Made by a program: the position numbers and the translations under genes. From positions 124,001-188,000 of the forward strand of contig CAVXBV010000011.1 in the NCBI GenBank assembly GCA_963760125.1: a stretch of 64,000 nucleotides of DNA. Reading direction: 5' to 3'. Numbering within the stretch: position 1 is the first letter of the stretch; each line of letters starts with the position of its first letter. Shown one piece after another: positions 39,570 to 47,840 of this stretch. This stretch comes from RYN-111 sp963760125. GTDB taxonomy: Bacteria > Actinomycetota > Actinomycetes > Mycobacteriales > SCTD01. The notes beneath the pieces are model-generated. The model did not search any database, had not been told where the DNA came from, and was given only the letters and a program-made list of their open reading frames with translations.

Positions 39570-40861
39570 GGGCAGTCCAGCGTCGGGCTCGTCGCGGGGG
39601 TCGGCGACGGCGTGGGGGCCGGTCCTGAGGCGACCGGCGACGGCACGGGGGCGGGGGTGGCCGCCGGCCTCGCGGTGGCACAGGCGCTGGTGATCAGGCG
39701 CTGCACGATCGCCTCGGCGTCCTGGCGGTCGATCGCCGGGATGCCGTCCTCGAGCCGCTCCCGTTCGAGGTCGGACAGGTCGCTCGTCCGGAGCTCGGTC
39801 CGCTCGGCGACGGTGTGGAAGTCGACGCCGGCGAGGCTTCCGTGCACGCCCTGGAACACCACCACGTCAGGGCCCTCGAGGCCGACGTAGTACTGGGTGC
39901 GGACGTAGAAGACCCCAGCGGTGGCCACGCCGGCGAGCACGAGGAGCGCGAGCACAAGTGCAAGGACGGCCTTGCCCCGATGCCGCGGCGCCTCGACAGG
40001 GGCGGTCGCGACCGGTGGTGCGGTGTCGCGCCCTTCCGCCGTACGCGCTCGGCTGGCCGCGCTGTCCGCGATGCCCGGCGGAGCGGCCTGCGGCGACTCC
40101 GCCGCGGCGCCAGCAACGACCGGGGGGGCGTTCGGCACCTCGGCGTCCACGACGTCGGCGACGATGACGGTGATGTTGTCGGGGCCGCCGCCGCGCAGGG
40201 CGAGATCGACCAGGCGGTCGACGGCGTCTTGCGGGGTGGGGATGGTCAGGGCAGCGGTCAGCGTCTCGAGGCTGCCGACCGGTCCGGTGAGCCCGTCGCT
40301 GCACAGCAGGTAGCGATCACCGGCCCGAGCCTCCCGGACCGACAGGTCGGGCTGGACGTCGTCGCGCCCGTCGAGGACCCGGGTGATCACCGAGCGCTGC
40401 GGGTGGCTGCTCGCGTCCTCCTCGGTGATGCGTCCCTCGTCGACGAGGGCCTGCACCAGGGTGTGGTCATGGGTGATCTGCGCCAGCTCCCCGTCGCGCA
40501 GCAGGTAGCAGCGAGAGTCGCCGACGTGCAGCAGACCGAGGCGAGATCCGTTGAACAGCAAGGCCACCAGGGTGGTCCCCATGCCCTCGAGGTCGGGGTC
40601 GGCGGCGACCATGTCGCGCAGGTGGGTGTTGGCCTGAGTGGCCGCGGCTCGCAGGGCCTCGAGCAGGTCCGGGCCGGGAGCGTCCTCGTCGAGCGGGGCC
40701 AGGCTGGCGATCGCCACGGCACTGGCGACCTCGCCCGCAGCGTGCCCTCCCATGCCGTCCGCGACGGCGAGCAGGCGCGGTCCGGCGTACACGCTGTCCT
40801 CGTTCAGGGGACGCAGCAGCCCGGCATGGGAGCGCGCGGCGTAGCGGACGGCGAGCGTCAC
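39566..40861 (-). CDS. pstP: PP2C-family serine/threonine phosphatase PstP
   Basis: 431 aa. The PP2C domain (residues 1-240) shows metal-binding motifs: LRPLNEDSVYAG, AVADGMGGHAAGE, LLHVGDSRCYLLRDG, LLCSDGLTGPV and GGGPDNITVIVADV. A linker, one transmembrane helix (about 300-322) and a Pro/Thr/Ser-rich extracellular tail follow. It reverses phosphorylation by PknB. The GTG at 40861 overlaps the fhaB stop by 4 nt. Confidence 0.94.
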   Translation of the reverse strand: MTLAVRYAARSHAGLLRPLNEDSVYAGPRLLAVADGMGGHAAGEVASAVAIASLAPLDEDAPGPDLLEALRAAATQANTHLRDMVAADPDLEGMGTTLVALLFNGSRLGLLHVGDSRCYLLRDGELAQITHDHTLVQALVDEGRITEEDASSHPQRSVITRVLDGRDDVQPDLSVREARAGDRYLLCSDGLTGPVGSLETLTAALTIPTPQDAVDRLVDLALRGGGPDNITVIVADVVDAEVPNAPPVVAGAAAESPQAAPPGIADSAASRARTAEGRDTAPPVATAPVEAPRHRGKAVLALVLALLVLAGVATAGVFYVRTQYYVGLEGPDVVVFQGVHGSLAGVDFHTVAERTELRTSDLSDLERERLEDGIPAIDRQDAEAIVQRLITSACATARPAATPAPVPSPVASGPAPTPSPTPATSPTLDCP

Positions 40862-41340
40862 GCGCGAAGCTCCAGCACGGTCTTGCCGATCCGGATCGGG
40901 ACGCCGACCTTCACCTCCGTGGGTCGGGTGACCTTCGCGCCGGCGAGGTAGGTGCCGTTGGTGGAGCCGAGGTCCTCGACCTGCCAACCGTCCTCACCGG
41001 GGACGAGGCGGGCGTGTCGGGTGCTGGCGTAGTCATCGGTCAGGACGACGGTGGAGTCCTGCGCGCGGCCGAGGGTGACAGCCCCGGTGCCCAGGGTGAC
41101 CGTCGTGCCCTGCAGCGCGCCCTCGGTGACGACCAGGGTCCGCGGGGTCCCCTTCTTGCGCGGCGCCTTCACCGGTCGGGGCGCCTTCGGGGCCTTGCCG
41201 GGTTTCCCGGCCGGCACGGACGGCGGACCGGAGCGCGCGACGAGGTCGGCACGGACGGTCCGCACCGCGAGCAGGACGAAGACCCACAGCAGCGCGAGCA
41301 GCCCGTACTTCACGACCGCGACGACCAGAGCGCTTCCCAT
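40858..41340 (-). CDS. fhaB: FHA domain protein FhaB (FipA)
   Basis: 160 aa. An N-terminal transmembrane helix (VVAVVKYGLLALLWVFVLLAV) and a basic linker (residues 45-65) precede a FHA phosphothreonine-binding domain at about 70-158: VTLGRAQDSTVVL, YASTRHARLVP and EDLGSTNGTYLAG. Homologues link PknB signalling to division and cell-wall enzymes. ATG 41340 shares one base with the fhaA stop. Confidence 0.94.
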   Translation of the reverse strand: MGSALVVAVVKYGLLALLWVFVLLAVRTVRADLVARSGPPSVPAGKPGKAPKAPRPVKAPRKKGTPRTLVVTEGALQGTTVTLGTGAVTLGRAQDSTVVLTDDYASTRHARLVPGEDGWQVEDLGSTNGTYLAGAKVTRPTEVKVGVPIRIGKTVLELRA

Positions 41341-42035
41341 CAGTGACCGTCCCGGTAGATGAGGTCCGTCGTCCCGACGGTGACGACGTCGCCGTCGACG
41401 AGGGTGGCGGCAGTGACCCGCTTGCCGTTGACACGGGTGCCGTTGGTCGAGCCGAGGTCGTGGACCTCGACGCTGGTGGAGGCCTCGTCCGAGGAGCCGG
41501 TGGACGCACGGCGCAGCTCCGCGTGGCGCCGCGAGACGCCGGTGTCGTGCACCTGGACGTCTGCCTCGGCACCTCGCCCGATCACGGTGGTGGCGAGGAG
41601 GGGGACGAGCCGGGCGCCGTCGACCAGGTGCGGTCCCGCGTCGGGAGCCAGGGGCGGCAGCTCGCCCTGGCGCACGGTGCTACGGACCCGGAAGGCTCCG
41701 GTGTCGAGCTCGTCGACCTTCTCGAACGCGACCTCGACCGGACCGACGAACGACCAGCCCTGCTCGCCGGCGCTCTCCGTGAGCATGCCGGCCAGCTCAG
41801 CGCGCAGCTGCGCGTCCCACTCCGCGAGCCGGTCGGTGTCGTCGGGCGAGAGCTCGACGACGTAGGCGTTGGGGACGAGCACGCGGCCGGCGGCGAGGAT
41901 GGCCTTCTTGTCCTCCGCCTCGCGGGTCAGCGCAGCGGCGATCTCCACGGGCTCGACCCATCCGCCGAAGGTCCGCGCGAAGGCACCCTGAACGAGGCCT
42001 TCGAGCCGTCGCTCGAAGCGCTGGAGTACTCCCAC
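41340..42035 (-). CDS. fhaA: DUF3662 and FHA domain protein FhaA
   Basis: 231 aa. N-terminal DUF3662 domain (residues 1-115): GVLQRFERRLEGLVQGAFARTF, then IAAALTREAEDKKAILAAGR. C-terminal FHA domain (about 150-229): TVIGRGAEADVQV, VSRRHAEL and DLGSTNGTRVNG. The linker is shorter than in mycobacterial FhaA. It binds phosphorylated partners such as the MviN pseudokinase in mycobacteria. GTG 42035 is the first gene of the six-gene envelope operon. Confidence 0.94.
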   Translation of the reverse strand: MGVLQRFERRLEGLVQGAFARTFGGWVEPVEIAAALTREAEDKKAILAAGRVLVPNAYVVELSPDDTDRLAEWDAQLRAELAGMLTESAGEQGWSFVGPVEVAFEKVDELDTGAFRVRSTVRQGELPPLAPDAGPHLVDGARLVPLLATTVIGRGAEADVQVHDTGVSRRHAELRRASTGSSDEASTSVEVHDLGSTNGTRVNGKRVTAATLVDGDVVTVGTTDLIYRDGH

Positions 42036-42062
42036 GCGGTCACCCCTTCCCTGGTAGGCGTG

Positions 42063-42099
42063 ATCGTATCCGCGAGCGCGCTCGCGACCCTGCTAGCGT
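42063..42099. promoter_or_regulatory. Divergent promoters of the fhaA operon and tRNA-Leu, with a 16-bp palindrome between
   Basis: On the minus strand TACGAT (42068-42063) is a good -10 for the fhaA operon. On the plus strand TAGCGT (42094-42099) lies 14 bp before tRNA-Leu. Between them is the perfect palindrome CGCGAGCGCGCTCGCG (42071-42086), which could bind a regulator or form a cruciform. Confidence 0.5.
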
Positions 42100-42113
42100 G
42101 GTCGCGCACACTC

Positions 42114-42196
42114 GGGCGAGTGGCGGAATGGCAGACGCGCACGGTTCAGGTCCGTGTGTCCGAAAGGACGTGGGGGTTCAACTCCCCCCTCGCCCA
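42114..42196 (+). tRNA. tRNA-Leu (CAG)
   Basis: Class II tRNA of 83 nt. Acceptor GGGCGAG pairs with CTCGCCC. The anticodon stem CACGG/CCGTG has loop TTCAGGT and anticodon CAG at 42147-42149. The variable arm is GTGTCCGAAAGGACG-like. T-arm GGGGG-TTCAACT-CCCCC. CCA is not encoded. Confidence 0.95.
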
Positions 42197-42207
42197 CATC
42201 CACAACT

Positions 42208-42227
42208 GTGCTGTGACCAGCACTTTT
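42208..42227 (+). terminator. Rho-independent terminator after tRNA-Leu
   Basis: 6-bp stem GTGCTG/CAGCAC with a TGAC loop, followed directly by TTTT. It lies 11 nt after the tRNA. Confidence 0.65.
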
Positions 42228-42312
42228 GTCAGCGGGAACCACCCCGCCCTCCAGGCATGGAGGACGCCCGCGACGTCGCTGACGCGCAGTTCACGTCGAT
42301 GAGCGGGCCTCA

Positions 42313-42579
42313 TCAGGTCAGGAAGAACGCCGGCCGGTCGTCGATCTGGGCGTGCAGGGTGGTGTCGGCCAGTCGCTCGGCCACCGCGGGGGTCACGAAC
42401 AGCAGGGCGCCGCCGTGGTCGACCACGAGGTCCTGCTTGCGTGGCTGCGCGCTCAAACTCATGTCAAGGGACCCGCGGTGCGGGTCGGTGCGCAGCCGCA
42501 GTCCCGCTGAGCTGGGAAGCGCGGTCTCGGTCAGGAGGCTGACGATGAGCGAGGCCGCTTCGTCCGTCATCTTCATCAT
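42313..42579 (-). CDS. HesB/IscA-like protein lacking the iron-sulfur cysteines
   Basis: 88 aa. MTDEAASLIVSLL, then GLRLRTDPHRGSLDMSL and VTPAVAERLADTTL follow the HesB/IscA (A-type carrier) fold, but the protein has no cysteine at all. The C-x-C pair and upstream Cys that bind Fe-S clusters are therefore absent. Such degenerate HesB-like proteins occur widely in actinobacteria without a known role. The first of two adjacent ATGs (42579) has GGAAGGG upstream. It is transcribed alone, toward the tRNA-Leu terminator. Confidence 0.7.
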   Translation of the reverse strand: MMKMTDEAASLIVSLLTETALPSSAGLRLRTDPHRGSLDMSLSAQPRKQDLVVDHGGALLFVTPAVAERLADTTLHAQIDDRPAFFLT

Positions 42580-42736
42580 GCGTGCGCCCTTCCGCGGATC
42601 AGCGAGCGACAACCCTTCGCGCAGGACAGCCCTGCCTCGCCTCAGGGTCGGGAGGTGTGGCGACCGCCGTACCGGCAGGAAATGATCTTCAGGCGTCGAA
42701 ACCTGCTGGCAACAGACCCCAGCTGAAGGACACCTC

Positions 42737-43330
42737 ATGCGCGCACGCCTCGTCACCGCCACTGCCCTGCTCGTCGGCCTCGGCGCGTTCGCGCTGCCCA
42801 GCGGCGCCGCCACCGCGCCGGTCCCGCAGATGACCGACCCGGCGGGCGACAGCTACGCGCCGATGGGGGGCATGGACATCGTCTCGGGGCTCTGGTCGAC
42901 GACGGGCACCACGGCCAAGGTCGGCGGGAGGTCGGTCTACACGCCGAAGAACCTCGTCGTCACCATCGGGTACGCCGACGCGGTGACGATGAACCCGGGC
43001 GCGGGCCACGAGGTGCGCTTCACCGCCCCGAACACGACGTACCTCCTCGATGTCTTCGGCACCAGCAGCTACGCCTACGACGGGGACTTCAACGAGATCC
43101 CGATGACCGTCGCGGTGGCCGGCAAGAACCTGGTCCTCACCCTGGCGCTCGCCGACATGGGCCTCAAGCCGGGCGCCGAGCTGTCCGCCCTGCGCGCCCT
43201 CACCACCGCTGCGGAGCCGGTCGACGGCACGTCGGTGCCGGTGTTCTTCGAGGGCAGCCCGCTGGGCACGGCCCCCGAGGCGTTCGCGAGCGACAACGCC
43301 AGCACCGCCACGACCTGGAAGGTCTCCTAA
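42737..43330 (+). CDS. Secreted protein of unknown function
   Basis: 197 aa with a clear signal peptide (RARLVTATALLVGLGAFALP, cleavage near residue 25). The mature part starts QMTDPAGDSYAPMGGMDIVS, an acidic DPxGDxxxxxxDI beginning seen in secreted beta-sandwich proteins. It ends SDNASTATTWKVS and has no cysteines. I do not recognise the family. AAGGA lies 8 nt before the ATG. It is convergent with the PhyH gene, 12 bp apart. Confidence 0.75.
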   Translation: MRARLVTATALLVGLGAFALPSGAATAPVPQMTDPAGDSYAPMGGMDIVSGLWSTTGTTAKVGGRSVYTPKNLVVTIGYADAVTMNPGAGHEVRFTAPNTTYLLDVFGTSSYAYDGDFNEIPMTVAVAGKNLVLTLALADMGLKPGAELSALRALTTAAEPVDGTSVPVFFEGSPLGTAPEAFASDNASTATTWKVS

Positions 43331-43342
43331 CCGCCAGCGCTG

Positions 43343-44458
43343 TTAGGCGAGCGACGCGACCTGCTCGGTGCGGTTGCGGACCAGGTCGTTGTAGGCCTCG
43401 CCCGGACCGATGTGGTCCCACAGGGTCGCGGGGTAGTGCGTGACGTACATCGTCCGCCGCCCCCCGACGCCGGTGGGCTTCGGGCTCGCGTGCATGACGT
43501 CCTGCACGTGGACCGTCACGTCGCCGGGCGCGGTGTCGATCCGCACGACCGGGACGTCCGGCAGCCGCTGCTGCCACTGGTAGTGCAGCGTCTGCCCGTG
43601 GCTGCCCGGTACCACGTGCAGGTTGCCGGTCTCGGCGGTCGAGCCGGTGAGCTGGATCCCCATGCTGACGGCGGGGCAGAAGATCGCGTGCCCGCCCATG
43701 CCGCAGTCCTGGTGCCACGGGATGTTGGACAGCCCGGTGGTCTTGCCCGGCACCTTGAGCAAGACGGCGCTGCCCTCCATCCGGTCCGGGGCGACGCGCA
43801 GTGACGGGTCGAGCAGCGTCCCGAGCCGAGCGATGCGCGGGTCCTGCTCGAGCGACTGCAGGACGCCGGAGCGCTGCGTGGCGTAGACCAGGCGACACAG
43901 CACCTTCCGCTCGTCCTCGCCGGTCACCCACCACGACTGCTCGTCTCCCTCGCGCGCGATCGTCGCGAGCCGGTCGACCTCCGCGTTCGCCGCGAGCATC
44001 TCCTCGGGGCTGAACACGCCGCGCAGGTGCAGGTAGCCCATCGTCGTGAGCTGCGCGCGCAGCTCGTCGTCGGAGTCGTCGAGCGTGTGCACCGCCTCGG
44101 GGTCGCGGCCTCGCAGGTCCGCTCGGATCGGGTCGTACGGCGGGATGCCGGCGTGCAGGTAGGTCAGCACCGGGTCCCAGTCGCCGAGCTGCTCGAACCC
44201 GCCCCGCTCGAAGACCAGGTCCTGGGACAGGAACAGGTTGATGAAGCTGCGGACCTGGCCGGTGAGGTCGGTCCAGGCCTTGGCGTCGAGCCGGACGACC
44301 GTGTCGCCACCGGCGTCCGGCGTGACGGTCACGCCTTCCGCGCAGCGGTAGGTCACCGCGTCGTCCCCGACCAGGAACGTGAGGGACGGCAGCCCCTGCG
44401 CGGCGCGTGCCAGGAGGGCGTCGTCGACAAGCGGGGACCGAGGGGGAACGAGGCTCAT
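43343..44458 (-). CDS. Phytanoyl-CoA dioxygenase (PhyH) family protein
   Basis: 371-aa Fe(II)/2-oxoglutarate-dependent oxygenase. The iron ligands are the H-x-D of IPWHQDCGMGGHA and the distal His in VHVQDVMHASPKPTG. RRTMYVTHYP holds the 2-oxoglutarate-binding Arg candidate. About 130 N-terminal residues form an extra domain (SLTFLVGDDAVTYRCAEGVTV) resembling a sterol-carrier-like module. The substrate is unknown. ATG 44458 was chosen over a longer Arg-rich frame; GAGG precedes it at a short distance. Confidence 0.85.
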   Translation of the reverse strand: MSLVPPRSPLVDDALLARAAQGLPSLTFLVGDDAVTYRCAEGVTVTPDAGGDTVVRLDAKAWTDLTGQVRSFINLFLSQDLVFERGGFEQLGDWDPVLTYLHAGIPPYDPIRADLRGRDPEAVHTLDDSDDELRAQLTTMGYLHLRGVFSPEEMLAANAEVDRLATIAREGDEQSWWVTGEDERKVLCRLVYATQRSGVLQSLEQDPRIARLGTLLDPSLRVAPDRMEGSAVLLKVPGKTTGLSNIPWHQDCGMGGHAIFCPAVSMGIQLTGSTAETGNLHVVPGSHGQTLHYQWQQRLPDVPVVRIDTAPGDVTVHVQDVMHASPKPTGVGGRRTMYVTHYPATLWDHIGPGEAYNDLVRNRTEQVASLA

Positions 44459-44504
44459 GTCGACCAGTGTGCAAGACACGTCTTGCTGACGGTCCGGCAG
44501 GCGA

Positions 44505-45272
44505 TCAGCCCAGCAGGGTATCGAGCAGGACGTACGCCGCCACGGCCAACAGCAGGAAGGCGAACGCGCGCGTGAGCCGGTCGGGATCCACGGAGGCCGT
44601 GACGCGCCGGCCTCCGAGGGAGCCGACCACCGCCGCGATCGTGAACGGGAGCACCACGTGCCACACCAGCGAACCGTGGCCGAGGCGCGCCACCAGGGCG
44701 ACGCCGGAGTTGAGGGCGATAACCAGGAGGGAGGTCCCCACCGCGACGGGCATCGCATAGCCGAGGAGCAGCACGAGGACGGGGACAATGACGAAACCGC
44801 CGCCCACGCCGAGGAACCCGGTGAGCAGCCCGATCCCGCTCCCGGCAAGCAGCACCTCGACGGCAGCGCGTCCTGAGCTCCTGGGGTGCGGGGCGGTGGG
44901 TGAGAGGTCCTCGTTGGAGCGGGTACGGATCAGCATCCCGACCGCCGCGAGGATCATCACGGCACCGAAGATGAGCAGCAGAAGTGTCGGGTCGGTGTGC
45001 CGGTTGAGCACGGTGCCGAGCAGCGCCGCTGGGACGCCGGCGGCCGTGAGGACCAGGCCCCGGCCCCAGCGGGTGTGACCGGCGCGGGCGTGTCCGATGC
45101 TGGCCACGGCGGACGAGACGCCGACGATGACCAGGCTGCCGGCGGTGGCCTCCTGAGCCGTGAGCCCCAGGACGTACACCAGGACGGGGACGGTGAGGAT
45201 CGAGCCGCCACCGCCCAGCGCCCCCAGCGTGAGGCCGATGAGCAGCCCCAGAGCCAGGGACGCAAGGAGCAC
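44505..45272 (-). CDS. TSUP (TauE/SafE) family sulfite/sulfonate exporter-like permease
   Basis: 255 aa with about eight transmembrane helices in two homologous halves: GLTLGALGGGGSILTVPVLVY and GLLTGFLGVGGGFVIVPVLVL, each with the glycine-rich TSUP signature. It probably moves sulfite, thiosulfate or another sulfur anion. The GTG start at 45272 is 3 nt after the rhodanese stop, so it is in one operon with gntR and the rhodanese. Confidence 0.88.
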   Translation of the reverse strand: MLLASLALGLLIGLTLGALGGGGSILTVPVLVYVLGLTAQEATAGSLVIVGVSSAVASIGHARAGHTRWGRGLVLTAAGVPAALLGTVLNRHTDPTLLLLIFGAVMILAAVGMLIRTRSNEDLSPTAPHPRSSGRAAVEVLLAGSGIGLLTGFLGVGGGFVIVPVLVLLLGYAMPVAVGTSLLVIALNSGVALVARLGHGSLVWHVVLPFTIAAVVGSLGGRRVTASVDPDRLTRAFAFLLLAVAAYVLLDTLLG

Positions 45273-45275
45273 GGG

Positions 45276-45602
45276 TCAGACGACCTGACCGGCTGCGCCG
45301 CCGTCGGTCGTGACAGGGAGCCCCGCCTCGGCCCACGCGAGCATCCCGCCCTCGACGTTGGTGACGTCCCTCCCGGCGCCGAGCAGGGCCTCGGTGGCTT
45401 GGGCCGAGCGCTTGCCGGAGCGGCAGATCGCGTAGACGGGCCGGTCGGTCGGGACGGCGCTGACGTCGAAGGCGCTCAGCGGGAGGTGGGTAGCGGCCTC
45501 AGCGTGCCCGGCCTCCCACTCGTGCGGCTCGCGGACGTCGAGCAGCAGCACGTCGCCGGCCTGGGCGCGGGTCTGGGCGTCGGTCACGGAGGTCTCGTTC
45601 AT
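45276..45602 (-). CDS. Single-domain rhodanese (sulfurtransferase)
   Basis: 108 aa. LLLDVREPHEWEAGHAEAATHLPLSAF is the CH2A-like start, and YAICRSGKRSAQATEAL holds the active-site loop C-R-S-G-K-R. The cysteine accepts sulfane sulfur from thiosulfate or persulfide. ATG 45602 overlaps the gntR stop by 4 nt. It works with the divergently encoded persulfide dioxygenase. Confidence 0.92.
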   Translation of the reverse strand: MNETSVTDAQTRAQAGDVLLLDVREPHEWEAGHAEAATHLPLSAFDVSAVPTDRPVYAICRSGKRSAQATEALLGAGRDVTNVEGGMLAWAEAGLPVTTDGGAAGQVV

Positions 45603-46390
45603 GGGGTTCTCCTCAACAGGGGGTGGAACGGGTTGGCGGACAGGGTCGATGTGAGGCGGGAGGTGAGGGCGTACCGGTCGCCGCGGACCAGCGTGCGGCG
45701 TACCTCGACCGGGCGGTCGTCCAGGAGGCCGAGGCGCTCGACCGCGAGCAGCGCCACGTCGGCGGGCACCTGCAGCAGCACCTTCTCGCCGGCGTTCGGG
45801 ACCACGGCCCGGACCTGCTCCTGCGCCCCGGTCAGCGCGATCCCGCAGTGGGCGAGCAGCTCGGCGTACAGCGCCGTGCGCGTGAAGTCGACCTCGAGCA
45901 ACGGGGCGGCCAGGGCGTGCGGCAGCCAGACCCGGTCGAGGGCGAGCGGCTCGTCGCCGGCCAGCCGGAGACGCTCGAGGAACACCAGCGGGGTGGACTC
46001 CTCGAGCCCGAGCCGCGCGGCCACGGTCCCGTCGCTGCGCACGTCGAGCGACCGGACCACGGAGCGCTGCTCGAGCCCGGCCTCCTCGACGGAGGTGAAC
46101 AAGCTGCCAAGGACGCCCAGGGGCTGTTCGACCTCCGCCGGCCCGAGGCGCGGCCGCCGACCGCGGGCGGAGCTCACCACGCCCTCGGCGCGCAGGTGGC
46201 GCAAGGCCTCGCGGACCGTGTGGCGGCTTACGGCGTACTCCTCGACCAGGCCCAGCTCGCCGGGAAATCCTGTCGTGAACGCACCACTGGCCACGCGGCG
46301 ACGCAGGTCGGCCAGGAGCTGGGCCCAGAGGGGTTCGGAGGCGGCACGCGTCAGGGGATGGGCACCCTGGGCTTGACGCGGAGCAGGCAT
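45599..46390 (-). CDS. GntR-family regulator with UTRA effector domain
   Basis: 263 aa. The N-terminal winged helix (LWAQLLADLRRRVASGAF, YAVSRHTVREALRHLRAEG) is followed by a UTRA (HutC-type) ligand domain (about 90-250), for example FLERLRLAGDEPLALDRVWLP. It is the first gene of the gntR-rhodanese-TSUP operon and divergent from the persulfide dioxygenase. It is therefore the likely regulator of both units, though sulfide response is usually assigned to CstR, FisR or SqrR types. The effector is unknown. Confidence 0.88.
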   Translation of the reverse strand: MPAPRQAQGAHPLTRAASEPLWAQLLADLRRRVASGAFTTGFPGELGLVEEYAVSRHTVREALRHLRAEGVVSSARGRRPRLGPAEVEQPLGVLGSLFTSVEEAGLEQRSVVRSLDVRSDGTVAARLGLEESTPLVFLERLRLAGDEPLALDRVWLPHALAAPLLEVDFTRTALYAELLAHCGIALTGAQEQVRAVVPNAGEKVLLQVPADVALLAVERLGLLDDRPVEVRRTLVRGDRYALTSRLTSTLSANPFHPLLRRTP

Positions 46391-46397
46391 GGAAGCA

Positions 46398-46416
46398 ATT
46401 GTACGGACATTACGTT
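46398..46416. promoter_or_regulatory. Divergent promoter/operator region of gntR and the persulfide dioxygenase
   Basis: On the minus strand TACAAT (46403-46398) ends 7 nt before the gntR ATG, a leaderless layout. On the plus strand TACGTT (46411-46416) could be the -10 for the dioxygenase. Between them TGTACGGACA (46400-46409) is a TGT-N4-ACA inverted repeat, a possible GntR site. Confidence 0.4.
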
Positions 46417-46443
46417 GATGAGGGAAACCCCCTGGAGGCAGCT

Positions 46444-47793
46444 GTGCACGTGACCGTGATCGAGACCGCCGACCTCGGCGACCGGAGCTACGTCGTCAGC
46501 GACGACAGCGCCGCGATCGTCATCGACCCCCAGCGTGACCTGGACCGGATCGAGGTCGTGCTCGCGGACCTCGGTGTCCCCGTCGTGCTGGTCCTGGAGA
46601 CCCACCTGCACAACGACTACGTCACCGGCGGGCACGCGCTCGCCCGGCGGACAGGAGCGACGTACGTCGTCGCCGGCCGCGACGAGGTGGCGTTCGCCCG
46701 GTGCGCCGCGCACGACGGTGACGAGCTCACCGCGGGGTCGATGCTCGTGCACGTCGTCGCCACGCCCGGGCACACCGACACCCACCTGGCCTACGTCGTC
46801 CGCGACCACACCGGCGCCGCGCCCGCCGTCTTCACGGGTGGGTCGCTGCTGTACGGCAGCGTGGGCCGGACCGACTTGCTCGGCGACGACCGGACCGACG
46901 ACCTGACGCGCAAGCAGTGGCGCTCGGCCCGCAAGCTCGCCGCCTCCCTCCCGGACGAGGCGCCGGTCTACCCGACGCACGGCTTCGGCAGCTTCTGCAG
47001 CTCGGGCGGCGCGACCGGTGCGTCCGAGAGCACGATCGGTGCGGAGAAGCAGAGCAACGACGCCTTGACGACGGACGACGAGCAGGAGTTCGTCGACCGG
47101 CTCGTGGCGGGGCTCACCGCCTACCCGGCCTACTACGCGCACATGATGCCGCTCAACGTGCTCGGACCAGATGCCTCCGACCTCGCGGCTCCGTCGGCCG
47201 TGACGCCGTCCGACCTCGCGGCGCGCTTGCGCACCGGCGAGTGGGTCGTCGACCTGCGCGACCGCGAGGCCTTCGCTGCGCACCACCTCGCCGGCAGCGT
47301 GAACCTCGGCGGTGGCAAGCAATTCACGACGTACGCCGGATGGGTGATCCCGTGGGGCGCGCCGATCACCCTCATCGGGGAGTCGGCGCAGCAGGTTGCC
47401 GAGGCTCAGCGACAGCTGACCCGCATCGGGATCGACCACCTGGCGGGCGTGGCGTCTGGCGGGCTGGAGGACCTGGCTGAGGGGACGCCGGTGCGGTCCT
47501 ACGAGCGTCGTCGCTTCTCGGACCTGCTGGAGGCGAGCGGGGTGACGGTGCTGGACGTCCGGCGCGACGACGAGGTGCGCGACGGGAAGGTCACCGGGTC
47601 GGTCCACATCCCGCTGCACGAGCTGGCCGACCGCATCGACGAGCTCCCCGCGGGCGCCGTGTGGGTGCACTGCGCCAGCGGCTACCGCGCATCCATCGCC
47701 GCTAGTTTGCTCGACCGCGCCGACGTGCAGGTCGTGCACCTCGACGACGACTTCGCGAACGCCGAGAAGGCCGGGGTGCCGATCACCCGCTGA
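46444..47793 (+). CDS. Persulfide dioxygenase (ETHE1-like MBL fold) fused to two rhodanese domains
   Basis: 449 aa. The metallo-beta-lactamase domain (1-245) has the ETHE1-type iron motif THLHNDYVTGGHAL, GHTDTH and THGFGSFCSSG. The first rhodanese domain (about 255-345) reads VVDLRDREAFAAHHLAGSVN but lacks an active-site Cys. The second (about 360-449) has VWVHCASGYRASIAASLL with Cys. The pair oxidises glutathione or low-molecular-weight persulfide to sulfite and transfers sulfane sulfur. GTG 46444 has TGGAGG upstream; the frame open to 46399 is unlikely because it would cross the promoter. Confidence 0.92.
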   Translation: MHVTVIETADLGDRSYVVSDDSAAIVIDPQRDLDRIEVVLADLGVPVVLVLETHLHNDYVTGGHALARRTGATYVVAGRDEVAFARCAAHDGDELTAGSMLVHVVATPGHTDTHLAYVVRDHTGAAPAVFTGGSLLYGSVGRTDLLGDDRTDDLTRKQWRSARKLAASLPDEAPVYPTHGFGSFCSSGGATGASESTIGAEKQSNDALTTDDEQEFVDRLVAGLTAYPAYYAHMMPLNVLGPDASDLAAPSAVTPSDLAARLRTGEWVVDLRDREAFAAHHLAGSVNLGGGKQFTTYAGWVIPWGAPITLIGESAQQVAEAQRQLTRIGIDHLAGVASGGLEDLAEGTPVRSYERRRFSDLLEASGVTVLDVRRDDEVRDGKVTGSVHIPLHELADRIDELPAGAVWVHCASGYRASIAASLLDRADVQVVHLDDDFANAEKAGVPITR

Positions 47794-47818
47794 GCCTGGG
47801 GAGCCCGGCGGGCCCGGC

Positions 47819-47838
47819 AGGCGGCCCACCAGCCGCCT
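47819..47838 (+). terminator. Hairpin after the persulfide dioxygenase gene
   Basis: Perfect 7-bp stem AGGCGGC/GCCGCCT with loop CCACCA, 25 bp after the stop. No T-tract, so termination is inferred from position. Confidence 0.5.
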
Positions 47839-47840
47839 CA

